This document shows, one piece after another, positions 46,122-58,200 of a stretch of DNA of 64,000 bases. This stretch comes from Takakia lepidozioides (Eukaryota; Streptophyta; Takakiopsida; Takakiales; Takakiaceae): positions 43,292,042 through 43,356,041 of the forward strand of contig CM060734.1 of NCBI GenBank assembly GCA_030704615.1, read 5' to 3'. Position 1 is the stretch's first letter. Each line of letters begins with the position of its first letter. The notes beneath the pieces are model-generated. The model did no database searches and was not told the DNA's origin. It worked only from the letters and a program-made list of their open reading frames with translations. Made by a program: the position numbers and the translations under genes.

Positions 46122-49015
46122 GAGAGAAACAGCGGGGACTCGGAGCGACCTCTCACAAATCACTGTTATATAGTAATTAACCGTCGGTTTTATTTTATTT
46201 TTATTTTTTAATCAAATGATGATTGATCTGTTGATTTACATATGATTAAAGAACTTACGGGGAACCACTTATACTGTGTATCATCTTGGTCCATACCATG
46301 CCCAATGCTGGAATACTTGCTTCTCCAAAGCAAAGATAACCTGCTAGAATTGTATTATCACTGCGTTTTTCACCGATCAAACAATGACCCATAATATTTT
46401 GAACAAAGCCATTTTTGGATAATTGTGCTGGTAGTGCCATTTGGCTTCTGCTCAAGCCCAATAATCCATCCTGTGCAAGCATTGCGCCTCCTCCTTGTTT
46501 GTATTCACAATTCCTTTGCTCAAATGCACACCTATATGTAATTGGTGATTAATATAATTTAGTCTATCATTTTCCTTTTCCCTGAAGATCACACCCAGCA
46601 CACTAGCCACATGGGGAAAGTAGTTGTAAATTAAACTATTACAATGACAAAACGATGTAAGGCTAAGTTTGTAATCACTTTATGTAATATATTTTATAGT
46701 ACTTTAATTATTACTTAAACATGTTTTATATTTTGGTCATATTTCATCAAATATTACCACCGTCTTTCTCAATCATATTGTAATCATAAACTTAAGATTC
46801 AAGTTTCAATGTCATAACATACCCAAATATTATGTTGGTTTGAACGTAAGCCTTATCATTTAGTTGGACAGTAAGAGTATCATTGAGGAGAATCCCATTA
46901 ACTTGCAAACCATCTGCATAATTCATTTCAAAATAACAGTAATAATTGTTTTCTTCGTTACATGGCTTATTCACATCTTGAATGCTAGGTGTACAAATGG
47001 AATGTCTACAATCTACAATTTGAGATTGTTCCCGATCGGGTCTGTATAATCCATTTGGTCCCTATATCAGCAAACAAAAGACATTAGACTTGTATGTATT
47101 AAACTCGTTTTTGTCCGAAAGGGGTAGTACCGCAAGGGAAAGAGGCTCTTATTTACACTAACTTCGGCTGGCGTCATATATATGTATATACTCATTTTTG
47201 TTCGCATTCTAGATCAGTTTTGCTATAATATTGAATTTTGGATAGATATTAAATTACCTTCAAGATATGGTGGACTATCATATGATATTGACATTTATCT
47301 ATATGATGCAAAAGATGTACCGTTTTGCAACTTCGGGCTCGCTGAAAGTGACAATGTACCCAGGTGAGGCGACTACCCGTGTCCACATCCACATAAAATG
47401 AAGACCGAGATTGACCTAATTTTATTTCAGTATAATATAGCCTACATGCATGCATCCACATTGTTTAATTATAAATCTCTTAAGACACACTAAGAACAGG
47501 CCCAATAAATCAGATCCGTCAGATTTGTATATTGAACTGCTACTAATGTTCCATCATTCATATTTGTTGTCCACCGAAACTTGAAGTGCACCTCTGCAAA
47601 GATGTGAACTTATGTTTTAAATAAATATAAATTAGTTCAATATGATACAATACACTATCAATAAATTAAAACATACAGTAAAATGTTATTTGAAAATTGA
47701 CTATGCTCAGTCGGAGACGGTCATGAACATAGAGACTATATCTAACAGTAACTTAGATTGAGAATTGAGCCTTTCTTAGTTTTATACCTATGCACTCTGT
47801 CTTTCACAATAACACAATCTTCTATATATATCTCTAGTAGCTGGATCTTCCCAAAACACAAGCTTGTTTGATGCAACCAAAAGGCTTTTTCAACTGTCAA
47901 CTCACATTGTTCTAGACTTTTTCACACGACCAAAAATGCATATCAACAACGATGGATTTTACACAGTCTTTAGAAACTAACATTGGATGTTGTTGTGTGT
48001 GTGTGTGTGGGTGTTATAGTACTATGTGACATATATTAATGAAAAAATTTGGAGCTTTATATATGTTCAACCAACATCCGACTTGCAATATGAATATTTG
48101 ACAATAACGTGAGCTTCAAAAACTGTAGGGGCGCCTAAAGTGAAGGGTCTATGTACCACCATTAATGACAACCTAGTGAAGTAGGGTAGTTTATGATTTA
48201 TTTTATAGTAAGTAAAATTGATTTAAAAAATACATAATAAAGTCAACATAGCAACAACATGTAGTTTATCTAATAAGCAAGTTAAATGTCATACTTATAA
48301 CGATTTGGTGACTCTCATTTTGAAAATATCTACGGTAAACAGTAGACCTAATGGACACCAACATATATATCTGGTGTGTGTGTGTGTGTGTATTATAGAG
48401 AACAGGGATGGAGGCCCTGGAAATATAATAAAAAGATAACGGGAAAAAATAACCCTTGAGATACAGCCGTAAAGCGTATTAAGGGGATGCCACCCCATGA
48501 CCAGCAAACAACTAAGAAGGCCACAGCCAGGAAGGAAGGGCCGAGGGAGAGCAGAGGGAGATGAAAGCCTGCCAGCTACAAATCATAGAAAGCAGGGGCA
48601 CTTCTTCTTATTTGACCTTGACGAGATGGGTTCTCTTATACATTTATAAATACCCATTGCAAATCAATATTTTAAAGTTATAAGAATATTAGATAAAAGG
48701 TTCATACCTCTGACCAGATCCGCCATACATGTTCCATACAGGATATTTTGACTTTTCAATAAATGTATGTTCTAATAATTTACGTCGCAATATTGTATCT
48801 TGATCTAACATTATGTCTTGTAATTGCATATTTGGATACCTTAGATATAATGGTGCATATAGAAGAGCTTGTTGTTCTTCTGATACATTTAAGAATACTT
48901 CCGTTTTAAACCAAAATAAAATAAAAATAAAAATAATCAATATCACACCAGTTATCTGCTTTAATCGCACCCTTGGTCGAGATTGAGATTGGACAACATT
49001 GTACTGAGAGGGCAT
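45714..49015 (-). CDS. Membrane-anchored nucellin-like aspartic protease (pepsin family A1), C-terminal part not found
   Basis: Five exons join in phase: 48708-49015, 47321-47441, 46823-47061, 46259-46531 and 45714-45870 (366 codons). Exon 1 has a short basic N-terminus and one hydrophobic segment (GVILIIFIFILFWF, about residues 23-36), so a type II membrane anchor is likely. Then come YYTEIKLG, the first active-site motif DVDTGSRLTW (Asp123), GPNGLYRP, FEMNYADGLQVNG, NIIFG, DGLLGLSRSQMALPAQLS and the second active site FDSGCVLTYL (Asp347). The second motif is normally DSGS or DSGT; Cys at that position is unusual. After exon 5 a good donor (GTAAGT) follows, but I found no exon carrying the expected last 100 residues. 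The gene is either truncated or its last exons have diverged or been displaced. The intron between exons 2 and 3 contains a SINE-like tail. Confidence 0.8.
46089..46122. repeat. (TG)n(TA)n microsatellite
   Basis: TG repeats pass into TA repeats, within an intron of the protease gene. Confidence 0.95.
47111..47178 (+). repeat. SINE-like 3' tail (copy 4), in an intron
   Basis: CGAAAGGGGTAGTACCGC ... AGGCTCTTATTTAC ... TTCGGCTGGCGTC closely parallels the block at 5870-5940. It lies between exons 2 and 3 of the aspartic protease gene, opposite to the gene's strand. Confidence 0.45.
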
Positions 49016-49174
49016 TGAGACATCCTGTTATTTTATATTGATTGAGTTCAAACTTCAAACTTTCAAAAAAAAAGAAAAAGAAAAACTATATTGGTTGAAT
49101 CAATGATTTCTATATTTGTAATTTGTATAGGTAGCAAAATTGACATATATAAGCATTCAGTCCAATTATGATTA

Positions 49175-50011
49175 GCTTTAACCCTTAAGTTCCCAAGCGA
49201 CCTGAATCGGGTCACTTTGAATTTGCAGGTAGACCTAATTTTTGCAGATCTAATCTGATGGGGCCCACTCCTGAAGCTTTAATGACAAGGGATTTGTCTC
49301 CAGTATGATGCAAAAACAAAAAAATTAAAAAAAAACAAAAGCTTCGACCTACAAAAAATATCTTAGATCTTTTACGTTTTGGGGCCTGAAAAGGGCTTGT
49401 TGACCGCTGACGTGGCAGGTAAACAAGCCCAAAACAGATTGCAACTCCAAAGGCCATTTTTGGCATAAAATTAGCAATTTTGGAAAAAGCGCTTCACTTG
49501 TGGTGTGTGAGCATTACATACACACATCCACCATTGGCTTTTAAAAAATTGTAGAAAAAAAAAAGTACTTCATTTGGAGGCACATTTTCTCTTGTCAATT
49601 TTGAGATTTCAACCCCCACGTAATTGCATGAATAGCAACCATAGGTGAAAAAATCAGTTGGACCTGCAATTTAGTGGGGTCATAGCCACTCCACTATTGA
49701 TTTGGATATGGTGGGTCTTGGGGCAAGCAAAATTGGATAAAGCTAGGTTTTGATTTGGTCAAACCAATTTCTTTCTCACTTTTTCTTTGGGACCTGATAT
49801 TTGAGGTCCCGGCCAACGCTATAATCTCACAATTTCCACGGTGGACTTGGCTCCTTTTTTGGTATGTCATGCATAAATGAGTTGGGCCCATTGCTATAAG
49901 GCTGGAATCTCTGGATGATTTTCGGTAGGTTTCTAGGGGCAATTTACTGCAGCTGGGTACCCAAAATTGGTAAAAAGTCAAAAAAGGGCTTGGGAACTTG
50001 AGGGTTAAAGC
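49175..50011. mobile_element. MITE-like element with 24-bp terminal inverted repeats
   Basis: The left end GCTTTAACCCTTAAGTTCCC (then AAGC) matches the reverse complement of the right end, GCTTTAACCCTCAAGTTCCC, at 23 of 24 positions. The element is 837 bp with no recognisable protein. It sits just upstream of the aspartic protease start codon. Related single ends may occur at 61603-61614 and 51907-51935. No target duplication is certain. Confidence 0.7.
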
Positions 50012-50101
50012 AGACCAAACATCAATTGTAAGTGTCATGGGAAATGAGAAATGGTTTGTATATGGAAAATGACATTTCCTGGAAGTTACCCAAAAACCCA
50101 G

Positions 50102-50136
<35 letters not shown>

Positions 50137-51878
50137 AGAGTAGTATAGACCATATGATATTATATACCAAAAGACATCATGCATTTTAAATAATATATTA
50201 TAGTGTATATTATTTGTATTATATTGAGTTTGAAAAGTATGCTAGTCTTCAGGGACCAATAAAATCTTACACACTGATTTGTAGATGGTTGATTGGATGT
50301 ATGATTATTGTCCGATGAAATGATATCGCTAGATTGTACAAATCCAACACGCTTCATCGTAAATTAAATATAGTGCTCAACTTTTGAAGCATGTGTCATC
50401 TTGAGTTGGTGGGTTTTACTTAAGTCGACTTCCACATCCTATTTCTCATATGAAAAATCATGTCTTTCCCCATTGCTGAAACTTCTAGTAAGTTGGTAAA
50501 TTTTACATAAATTTTAGCATGTGGTTCTTCTCAGGATGTAATAAGCTATAACCTACATGTAAATTCTTGTGTTTGATACATATGATTATGGTTTAAATCA
50601 ATAATTGAACATTCAATCGAATTGACAAATTTACTGGTTGTCACGAATCACACAAATATATAAATCGTGGTCAGAAGAGTGGCTTGAAGACACGCCCATT
50701 CAATACCCAATGTTCAAGTTCTTCTTAAGAATGTTATGTGTTTTAGAATCATAGGCATGAGACCAAGTAGGTGGTTAACACAACAGAATCTATAATAATA
50801 TCTCAAAATGATTGTGAGATAATACAAAATATTTCACTTGAAATGAACACTATATTAAAAAGTTTATGGGTTGTATCATTTATACATTAGAATAGTTTTA
50901 TTAAAAAATAGCAATGAATCAGATAAACAAATGTAGAGATACACTCTTTTAAAACATTGTACTCATATCCTTTGCACCTTTGCAATATTAAAGGGGCTTA
51001 AGTATGTATGCTCAAATTTCTATGGAGATGGCATCTTATCTTAACACTGATTTTGCAGAGCGTATCAAGCCAATAGTCGTACTATATGTTGAAAACCCTA
51101 GATAGCTTTCTGAACCATCTTCTATATAATAACTAGAGTTGGAAGCTTGTTAGGGAACTGATTTATGTTGGCTCCGGCTGAACTTCTCTCTCTCTCTCTC
51201 TCTCTCATATGTTTGGAGCATCCCATAACCTCTCTAATCTCTTCTTGTTTTTCTGAAAATGTAATGGATATCATCCATTTCGGATGATGTCCATGATTTA
51301 TCCAATGAAAACGATCGAGACCATGGAATTCATCCATAGCTCGTTAAGAAAAACCTAATCACGCGATGCTCGTTGTATCGAGTTGCGAGATGGTGACAGG
51401 AAGGAGACGAAGGCTTCACAAATGATATCGGTGCATTACAAGTCTCTACGCTTAATGACTGTGACTTCCCTCCATGATCATTTAAAGAATTGCGACGCTT
51501 TTAATTGTGCCACTATGGGCTACAGGGTGTCCTCCTTCTTTGATAAATTGCACTATCTCTTGGGCAAACCAATTGCATTGTGTCTATGCTCGCTTATATG
51601 TGAATTGTTTGATGCCATGGCTAAGGGTCCTCTTCTTGGAGTCGACGGATTTGAACCTACACTGAAAAATATAAATAACAAACTGAAAATTGTTTTTTTT
51701 TCTTCCAAAAATGGGCTAGAGTTTCAACGGTGCCAAATTGTTGGATCTCCTTCTATTTTTGTTGCGGCATGCAGCAGAGAAGTGGGCATACATTGTGCAG
51801 TCAATCTTTTCAAATTCGCATTTTTCACCATTTTATAGGCGATTTTTGGGCTTGGGTGCCTAGTTTTAAGAGAGAGGG

Positions 51879-51911
<33 letters not shown>

Positions 51912-53100
51912 AACATGTGGGCACTTAAGGATTAAAAGCATTACATTGATACGTTTATTTATTTATTAAAAAGATAAATATACATTATCATCAATAACTC
52001 GATGATAGTAAAATATCTTGATCAACATAATACATGTTTCTAGTTATGTGTGAGGGCAATTTGGAGTCAGATCTGTACAAATGTGTTCAAAACTCTGCAA
52101 CTTGAAATTATTATATTTATCATTAGTTCAAACGGTGAATGAAATATTATGTAGTTATAAACATGCAAAAAAACCAAATCATATTATCACTCTCGTCTCT
52201 TTTAGTTTCATTAGTTGGAAAAATAAAAGCATCCAACAGATGCCCCAATGGTTAGGTCTATGTGGCCAGGTTCAGGTATTGTAACTTTTTTTGCAAATTC
52301 ACTATGTTGAGATTGATTAAACTCTATTTAATCACAGCACCACGGTACCGAGTTCCACATGTACAAACTTGCTACACTAGCCCACCAATTCCACACCTAC
52401 AAAAAATAGAGGACATGTGCCAGACAAATGCCAAGTCTCTATCTTTTTGCCAAAACTCTCATTTCTCATTCTTTGAGAAATGAAAGCATTCTTTTTTTAG
52501 GACTGTTTTTTGCATTTTGTATGGTTGTTGGCCATGTTGTTGTTCGTTTCGTGTCTTGCATTGCAAGTCTTGCCAACCTGTTCTGTACCATGTTTTTTCA
52601 TAAACCGTAAAGACGCTTTAGGGATTTCCTGGTGTTTGTCTGGAGAACGTCTATCAATGAAAAGTGGATGTGAATTGGGGGGACGGACCTTCGTTAGAAA
52701 AAACTCATTCTCCTTCGTGTTCATTACGCAACATGACATTGTACTCTCTGAAATATCCTGTGCCCGTGGACAAAAATCATCCACAAACCACCCGTGATTT
52801 CTCATCCGACTAAGATTTGGATGAGGGGTGAGACTTCTCGGAAATTAATGTTGGCAAATCTGGGGCGTGGTAGTCGCCTACAAGTCCGTGGAAATAGGTG
52901 GCATCCGCGGAATTAGGTCCTGCACGTGGGAAACCTTGCTGACGTGGCGTGAGCCTGGCTGGACTCACACGCTCATAGGCTCACGCGCAAGCATTCCCCT
53001 CATATTTGACAAGCTCACACATTGTATGTTGTTGTGCTCATGAATCTCCTGATCACTGAGTGGTGCAAGAGCGGTAGTGTTGTCATTATGATTCTTTTAG
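50012..53100. other. AT-rich spacer
   Basis: It contains (GA)n at 50105-50134, (CT)n at 51185-51207 and an A run at 51879-51907. A 151-codon open frame at 51383-51838 (plus) and a 102-codon frame at 52497-52805 (minus) have no recognisable domain; I do not call them genes. A hairpin with perfect arms GCGTGAGCCT/AGGCTCACGC lies at 52947-52986. Confidence 0.45.
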
Positions 53101-53287
53101 ATCACACAAATATGAACAAAACACAGCACTCCAGAAAATAGTGTTACCACAATCGTCAACAATCGTGGTTCCCAGCACCTGCAAATATTGTTGGCTTTAA
53201 GATTATTTATTTATTTATTTTATAAATTATTTACGTCCATTTGCCTCGATCATCGACGATCGTGGATTTGCGTCTTGCAGCTAAGGC

Positions 53288-53327
<40 letters not shown>

Positions 53328-53737
53328 AATGTCGACGATCGTGGTTTTTTTTTTTTTTTTTTTTCCCGCCTTATTTATGTCCATTTGCCTCAATCGTCAA
53401 CGATCATGGATTTGGCCTTATGCAGCTAAGGCTAATAATACTAATACGTCTAATAATTTTTTTTTAAATACCAAAAAATTATGCAGATGTTGGGAACCAC
53501 GATCGTTGACGATATGGGGGTTTTGGTTATTTTGGGCCTTGGCATTATTTACGTCCATTTGCCTCTATTGTCAATGATCGTGGATTCGGCCTCATGCACC
53601 TAAGGCAAAAAATACAAAATATAAAATACAAAATCCAACAGTATTTGTAGGTGCTGGGAACCACAATCGTTGACAGTCGTGGTAGCATTACCTTCTGTAG
53701 TGTTGTATTTTGTTCATATTTGTGTGCATTGATAGTA
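53099..53737. mobile_element. Long-inverted-repeat element packed with CGATCGTGG near-palindromes
   Basis: The ends are inverted repeats of about 95 bp: CACACAAATATGAACAAAAC ... CCCAGCACCTGCAAAT on the left and the reverse complement of 53640-53737 on the right, roughly 85 percent alike by eye. Inside, a block of about 60 bp (GTCCATTTGCCTC, ATCGTCAACGATCGTGGATT, GCAGCTAAGGC) occurs three times in direct orientation, starting near 53236, 53380 and 53550. The near-palindrome CCACGATCGTTGACGATCGT appears in seven variants here and once more at 54587-54608. A long TG run and a T run are embedded. There is no coding capacity. Ends resembling CACTACAGAA within the arms hint at a CACTA-type element, but this is not proven. 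Confidence 0.72.
53290..53363. repeat. (TG)n microsatellite and T run
   Basis: About 18 TG units end at 53326, and a T run of about 19 bases begins near 53345, between two copies of the internal block. Confidence 0.95.
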
Positions 53738-53759
53738 GAAAAAACGAGAATCCCCCTGT

Positions 53760-54095
53760 TTACACCAGTGTTGGGAGGTTCTTTGATTCAACTACAAACC
53801 CCCGGAGGTTATCAAGAAGGTTATATGGATATATAACCGCGGTTCTAAAAAAAAACAAAGAACCAGCAAAGGCTCATAACCGCCGGTTATGTAGTTTTGA
53901 AATAACCAGCATGAAAACCGTCAAAGATCCGCCAAAGACCCGCCGGTTATTTGATGAAAACCGCCGGTTCTTTGAGGTTCTTACAATTAACCGGAACCGG
54001 TGGTTCTTTGGACCATTAAAAAGATCTGAAAAAACCGTAACCGGAGGTTCTTTGATCCTAAGATTTTGTAAAAACCGGAACCGGAGGTTATAAAA
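53760..54095. repeat. Cluster of AACCGG(a/c)GGTTCTTTGA motifs
   Basis: AACCGG, CCGCCGGTT or CCGGAGGTT followed by CTTTGA or ATTTGA occurs about ten times in 330 bp, in both orientations. The cluster begins near CAGTGTTGGGAGG, which resembles a hAT-type terminus, and such elements often carry many subterminal motifs. The matching right end was not found. The open frame covering it (53710-54093) is low-complexity and not a gene. Confidence 0.55.
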
Positions 54096-57000
54096 GAAAT
54101 CAACTGGTCTACACCTTTCTGTCAGTTTACGTTTAGTCCATCATATAACATGTTGTTTCTACAACAGATATATTCGGAATGTTTTCATCCTTGAAAGAGT
54201 CTTGAGTGCTATTTTTGATTTCTTGATATCTGGTCCGACCCTGGGAATTAACATATAATGTTTACAGCAGATATTTTGCGGGACGAGAGTCCTATACATT
54301 TTCCACAGTGTGTGTGTATATTTATTTATTTATTTATTTTTCTTTTGCCTTGGGTGTAGAGGATTTCTTTGCTGTAAGGCAGTACAGACTTATATCCCGG
54401 GGCCTCAACTTCACCAACATGAGAATGAGCAGAGACCAACAGATATTGCCATGATTGTGACAAATAGATCTTAGTCCTTACCGTGATCCGCATGACATGA
54501 TCGCATATTCCTATTAGGCGGAGGAATTATGCAAATTGAATGTGCAAATTGCAAAGTCCAAACTCTTATCCACCAATCCGTAATATCCACAATCGTTGAC
54601 AATCGTGGAGCTCCCCTCTGCTTCACATCTGCAATGTGTCATTTGCAGATGAATGAGCTTGTGAAAAAATTGTACTTGTAGACAATCCTCATCATAGTTA
54701 TTTCCCCGTTGAGTTGGCTGCCGAAGTCATTTGACTTGTTGATGACACCATCCCTAGAGAACTCTTTGTAGAAATAGTGTTGCCACACCAACCCCTTCCA
54801 TTTTAAAATGTGGGCCTCTAGTGTCAACTTTGGGGCAGCCATGGTAATCCTTCAACTGTTGGGCCAAAACGAGCAACGAACTGATGCACTGTGGATACAC
54901 CTTTGCAATCTAGGGTTGCCCATCTCGAAGATGAGGAGAAGTTGGTTCTTGCAAATTATTACAAAAGCTTAATACCCCTCCTGGTTAGATGGGGATGCTC
55001 ATCGGCCCGACAAAGATAACTTCTTACTCCCTCGAGTTTCTCCTCTCCACATGGTGTCATCTACAAATACATCTGTTGGTGGATCATCTTCCAACCAATC
55101 CATTCCTTCATTTCCAACCAGTACAATTGATTATGTGGAAGACATTATGTAAGTTGTGGAAGAGTCCGTGTGTTCCAACTCTGTATGGCACATAAAACGA
55201 ATTCAAGTTGGATCTAGAGTGGGTTATATAGCTGTTATGGAATTTTTTTTTGTCAAATGCACTTTAAATATTGGCAAAAACTCTACCGACATTCCTGTTC
55301 CAATGTCCACAGGGTTCGGGACAAGAGAATACTTGGGTTCCAGAACTTTTTTGGTCATTCTGGTCTTTTTTCGCGGTAATAGGCCCTCAAATCTATATCC
55401 TCGGGTATATGCCTTCTTTCTTTATAACAATACCATGCGTTCATGCTTAACAAGCGTGAGCCTAGCTCATAGGCTCACCGGGCTAGGCTCACACCGTAGC
55501 TACGCTGTCGTTTTAACCACTCAATCTGCGACTAGCGTTTATGAAATATTTTCATTGCAAGGTTACGTGGAATATTCAAAGAATAAAAATTAAAAATCTA
55601 ATAATTTTTTTAATTTAGAATTTGTAAGTTTTTAGTTTAGAATTAGAGATGTGGTGTCGTGGCATGCTTTGATTGGAGTATGGAGTAGGGTGCGGGAATG
55701 AGAGAGATGGGAAATGCGGGAGTGTGTTAAGTGCGGGAGCACAGGAAGGGTGGGAAGGGAGCACGAAAAGCACGTAGTGTTTCAGGAAGAGGTCAAGGGA
55801 GTGGAGAAGGTGAAGCCCTTAGTGAAGCAGGCGGGGAAGGGCCACTATGTATTAGATACACTATGGAGTTTAGGCATCGGTGATGAAGGAGCCCCATCCC
55901 ATGGAGCAGCACAGCATGGGCCTTGTTTTCATTCCAGCTCGCTGCGTACTTTGACGTGTTGTCATGCGCTTCAAGTGTTTGCCAAATTGGCCAAAATATA
56001 TGTCCATGATCACATGAAGTCTCAGGGTCAGGTTCGGTTTATTTTTTAGTCTACTAGCCCTAGCCATGGCTTTTCAGTAATAAGAGGTGAAGGGAGGATA
56101 TGATGGAGGGAGTGATTGTGCCATTGACTGCCGTTGTTCATACTTGGTAGAGAGGAATAAAGCATGCAAAGGCAATAAGCTACAGCTGGTCAAAAATGAC
56201 AGGAAGTTTCAGCAATGAGTATTTGCTTAAGGTCTCATGTATACAAAGTAGCTATAAGCCCCGTGTCGTTTACTTCATGACCTCAGTCCCGACTCTTTAC
56301 CTAGCTCATGTACACCAGCATAAGATGGCTGGCCAGCTCATCCATCTCCCTCTGTCTCTATAATCCAACAGAGGAGAACTCAGATTCGCAGGAGCAAGAT
56401 GAAACATCTCCAAATCTAGTAAAATGCTACTACACTATATGAACTTCACTCTACAATTTGTCTAAGTGGGTACCCGCACAACACTGGTTAGTACCTTCTG
56501 TCTGCGTACTTTGCGAGCATCCATCTTAGCTTCATCCAAGGCTGGGTTTAACGTTCTTTGTGTGGGCTCCACCACCTCCCATAGGTCTTCACGTGTCAGC
56601 ATGTCATGAGCTTGAAGCCCAAGGGATTGTACTTCTGGGCTCCTTCAGGGCTCCTTCCATGAGATTATAACAAAATAATCTAGCCCAATTTGAAAAATGT
56701 ATTTTAAAATTGCATAGAAAAATGGTTTGACGACTAAATTCAAGTGTCGAATTGAATTTTTTGAGGTAGATGCCCTCCATAATCTGATTATATGGCACCC
56801 AAGGACCCTCTCCCCAAAAAAACAGACCAAAATTCCAAAAACTGAGATAGGCTGTTTTGTATGTGAAATATGGGGGGTTTTTGTAAATTGTCATGGTTTG
56901 GCTTCTTTTCCAAGTACACCCATGAGGTGATATTAGTTTCTAATTCCTTTGGTAAGTAGGTGCACATTAACATTACATAGTGTCTTGTCCAATTTTTCTA

Positions 57001-57157
57001 GCATTTGACATTTGAGCCCTAGATGTTATTTTCAAGATTGCTCACTTCACCTGTCCACATAGATGTGTGGACTTCAAAACATGTTCTGAGGTATTGAATT
57101 CTCAAACACATAACAAAGCTAATTACATCTTATGACCCAATGTAATGGCTGTGTTTC
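54096..57157. other. AT-rich spacer with scattered repeats
   Basis: It contains a TTTA microsatellite near 54318-54340 and the eighth CGATCGTGG-type near-palindrome at 54587-54608. GCGTGAGCCT at 55454, AGGCTCAC at 55471 and AGGCTCAC at 55485 echo the hairpin at 52947-52986. Open frames at 54989-55593 and 55714-56049 have no recognised domain. Confidence 0.4.
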
Positions 57158-57620
57158 TAGGGAGATATTAATTTTCAAATATGTTAGTTTAGTACTATTA
57201 TAGTGACTTAATCAGTGAGTGAGTAGTTCTTTGGCTAAGATTATGGTAAGGCATAAGCATGAGAGGAGAGTGCAAAGCTAGGTAGAGAGTTGGGACTAAG
57301 GTCATGAAGAAAATGACACGGGGTTTACAATTGTTTTCTATACATGGGGCCCTTAAGCAAATGGTATAGTCATTGCTGAAACTTTCTGTCATTTTTTATC
57401 AATTGTAGCTTATTCCCTTTACATGCTTTCTTCCTGGAATCTGGATGGACTTTTAGAGTTATGATAATCCGATAGAGGAGAACTCGGATCGTGGGAAGAG
57501 ACTGTGTCTCTAAGGAGATATTAATTTTCAAAGAGTTATTTTAGTACTGTCACAATGACTAAATCAGTGAGTGAGTAGTTCTTTGGCTAGGACTATGGTG
57601 AGGGATAAGCATGAAAAGAG
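57158..57620. repeat. Direct repeat, two copies about 110 bp, 350 bp apart
   Basis: Blocks at about 57158-57265 and 57508-57620 share GGAGATATTAATTTTCAAA, TTTAGTACT and the exact run AATCAGTGAGTGAGTAGTTC, then GGCATAAGCATGA-like text. A third shared block (AGAGGAGAACTC(a/g)GAT) lies at 56370 and 57474, so a larger unit of about 1.1 kb may have been duplicated and decayed. Confidence 0.65.
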
Positions 57621-58200
57621 TGTGTCAAGCACTTATGTATTTGATGGCTACACTGACATATGTGTATGGCAGAAATTTGATCAATCAAGGCAAAGTGGTC
57701 CCCAAGACTATCAGCCCCCAATCAATCCTCTCAGAAACTGCATTCGGTGGACGTACATAAGGGCAGGGGAGCGCCCGTCTAATGGAGTATCAAAATGGCT
57801 CATTGTCCTTGCTAGGTGATGTACCGCGCGTGGCAGGTCGGCAATTAAGCAATGGCCGCAATGGCAGTAATAACATAGCCTCTAAAGGCGCAATGGCAAG
57901 CGCAATTCACAATGGGCAGCTTATTGTTGATTCTGCCAGCTCTTGGGGTCTGAACTTTTTTTGATGTTTGTTGTCCATCAATTTACTTATATTAATGATT
58001 CAGTTTGTAGCTTTGGATTTGTCGTGGTTCCCTTCACTTTTGTTGACACCATTGCTGTTTTTCTTTATAGATGCAAGAGACAGTGTATTTCTTGAACCCT
58101 CATGACAAACGCATTAAGGCGTCCATAGCGAGGGCTGAAGTGGTTGGGCTATCTAGCAGGGACAAGTACCATGGCAAGGACATACGCCCAGGTTTAAGGT
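57570..58200 (+). pseudogene. Possible CACTA (En/Spm)-type transposon protein fragment
   Basis: At 58081-58190 the frame reads TVYFLNPHDKRIKASIARAE, then VVGLSSRDKYHGKDIRPG. This resembles the C-terminal conserved region of plant Ptta/En/Spm-associated proteins (a hydrophobic strand, Val-Ala-x-Gly/Ala-Arg, then His-Gly). Upstream frames (57571-57964) are open but not recognisable. Stops separate the pieces, so it is a relic at best. It could be an unrelated chance match. Confidence 0.35.

Noticed and set aside
51383-51838. 151-codon open frame (plus) as a protein gene
   Set aside because: No recognisable motif; it lies in AT-rich DNA ending near an A run and no exon continuation could be found.
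53099-53737. CRISPR-like repeat array
   Set aside because: Repeats are diverged, unevenly spaced and in a plant nuclear context with inverted arms; this is a transposon-like structure.
53710-54093. 127-codon open frame as a gene
   Set aside because: It is an artefact of the AACCGG motif cluster, which is low-complexity and repeats in both orientations.
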